From Centaurea solstitialis (taxonomy: Eukaryota; Streptophyta; Magnoliopsida; Asterales; Asteraceae): DNA of 64,000 nt. Positions 62,722 to 64,000 of this stretch are shown here, one piece after another (positions within the stretch are counted from its first letter, which is position 1; each line of letters starts with the position of its first letter). The notes beneath the pieces are model-generated. The model saw nothing but the letters and a program-made list of their open reading frames with translations. It made no database searches and was not told where the DNA came from. The stretch covers positions 26,924,622 to 26,988,621 of the forward strand of contig CM058041.1 in assembly GCA_030169165.1 (NCBI GenBank). The letters are read 5' to 3'. A program made the translations under genes and the position numbers.

Positions 62722-63257
62722 CTTCATTTGTGAAAATCCATTTGTTTTATATTTTCATTTTATGAACCATAGGTCTTAGAATTTGGTCATAGAAATTATC
62801 CATTCTTATTGCTTCATGGTATTATCTAGAACTAGAGGTTTATATATGACTTGGTTAACTATTTTTGACCGAATAAGACTGATAATCGGTTCAAATAACT
62901 TGAATATAAAATGACCCGTCTAAAACCTGGTCCAGTTAAAGCCCAAATTATAGCCATTTAAAAAAACTAAACTAACTTTAAACTATTTGTATTTTTTTTA
63001 CATCTTGTATAAGTCAAAGAAATTTTTAAGTTTGTATTTCTACGATTAGTTCCTTTACAGATTTTCTAATATAACAAATTTTTTCTCATTTTGAATTTGT
63101 TAATTTATAATTAAATATCATTTCAATGATTTTTTCAACAAGTTATGGATTTCATTTATTTTATACACTACGACAAAATTTATCACCAATTTTTCAATGT
63201 CCTAATAGATTTTTTATATAAGAATTGATTTATAAAACCAAAAAAAAAATATCTTAT
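62722..63257. other. AT-rich intergenic DNA, no gene seen
   Basis: No coding frame, no clear repeat ends. Confidence 0.6.
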
Positions 63258-63664
63258 TTAGGCATTGTTTGGCAAAAATAAGTTAATTTATAAGTTAGCT
63301 TATAAGTCACCTTATAAGTCAAGTACATGTTTGGATGACCATAAGTTAGCTAATAAGTTAACTTATAAGTTAGCTTTTTGAAAAGCTACTCCCACTAACC
63401 TTTTGGTGATTTATGTGACTTTTTGTTTTTTTTATTCCAAATATACCCTTGTTAAGTTTTATACTATTAATTTTTAAACATGTCTTTTTTTGTCATTTTA
63501 CAGTCATAAGCTACCTTATCAACTAGGTTTTGCCAAATGCAACTTATTATCAGCTAACTTATCAGTCACCAGCTACCTTATCAGTCACCAGCTACCTTAT
63601 CAGTCATAAGTTATCTTATCAGTCATAAGCTACCTTATCAGCTAGTTTGCCAAACATAGCCTTA
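63258..63664. mobile_element. Tourist-like MITE (TATGTTTGGCAAA family), complete
   Basis: The element 63261-63661 (401 bp) has ends GGCATTGTTTGGCAAAAATA and GGCTATGTTTGGCAAACTAG with TTA on both sides. Near the right end CAGTCACCAGCTACCTTAT repeats in tandem. Confidence 0.7.
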
Positions 63665-63906
63665 AAGGTATTGTAAAAGAGTTCATAGGACATTTTTGGA
63701 AAAAATGTTCTATAAATTCATTTTTTACAAGGCACGTGTTTTATAAGATATTTATTTTTCAATTATTATCATATAATATAGGTAATGCTACATTTTTTAC
63801 AAAAACGCCCTAAAAACTTATTATAATGTTCCAAGACGTTTTATACACTTATTACAACACCATTATGTAGAACACTATTTTTACTCTTATAAATTTTTTC
63901 GAACTG

Positions 63907-64000
63907 CATGTTGGTGTAACGGAGTATTATCGTGCCACCACCATGGCACCAGTCACGATGACCCGAGTTCGAAACCTTTCCAAGGAGAATAACCTCCCTC
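63907..64000 (+). mobile_element. tRNA-derived SINE head, cut by window end
   Basis: TGTTGGTGTAACGGAGTATT resembles box A and CCCGAGTTCGAAACC is a good box B, about 50 bp apart. No tRNA cloverleaf can be drawn, so a SINE 5' end is more likely than a tRNA gene. Confidence 0.45.

Noticed and set aside
1..64000. CRISPR arrays, bacterial operons, rRNA genes
   Set aside because: No regularly spaced identical direct repeats with unique spacers, and spliced genes show this is eukaryotic DNA.

Overview
This is plant nuclear DNA, most likely from an Asteraceae eudicot. It is AT-rich, its genes have many small introns, and it is packed with transposable elements. The Asteraceae placement rests on remembered similarity of the retroelement proteins to sequences common in that family and is an inference. 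No bacterial, organellar or viral gene, CRISPR array, rRNA gene or intact tRNA gene was found.

The only host genes are two tandem paralogues on the + strand encoding LRR-malectin receptor-like kinases of the LRR-VIII-2 type: RLK1 (3466-14295, 24 coding exons, about 954 codons) and RLK2 (exons recognisable from 48195 to 59468). Both keep the kinase core (AVK, HRD, DFG, MAPEY). Their damage is reciprocal: RLK1 loses its C-terminal tail through a one-base frameshift, while RLK2 has a damaged signal-peptide exon and an in-frame stop in exon 2. Flank homology shows that a unit of roughly 13 kb was duplicated (about 1960-15000 and 39560-60150). In the second unit a TE block of about 7.8 kb separates the distal from the proximal upstream region.

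The 24.5 kb between the duplicated units is a nest of transposons. A + strand Helitron (20777-39553) made largely of repeated modules that look like plant snRNA promoters (USE plus TATA, 33-34 bp apart) has been invaded by two LTR retrotransposons of one gag-only family. Copy A (21594-30042, - strand) and copy B (30199-38030, + strand) lie head to head, each with a perfect 5-bp target duplication. Copy B has identical LTRs; copy A's differ at 8 of 281 positions. Neither carries reverse transcriptase or integrase. They hold a Copia-type gag, a decayed protease stub and a block of 3' open frames.

Around and inside the genes are many MITEs with recognisable TIRs and TSDs (Tourist/Harbinger, hAT, MULE), two minus-strand Helitrons, SINEs, and an array of (TA)n-separated foldback MITEs carrying G-box/ABRE motifs. 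Several insertions in RLK1 have matching empty sites in RLK2, so they postdate the duplication.
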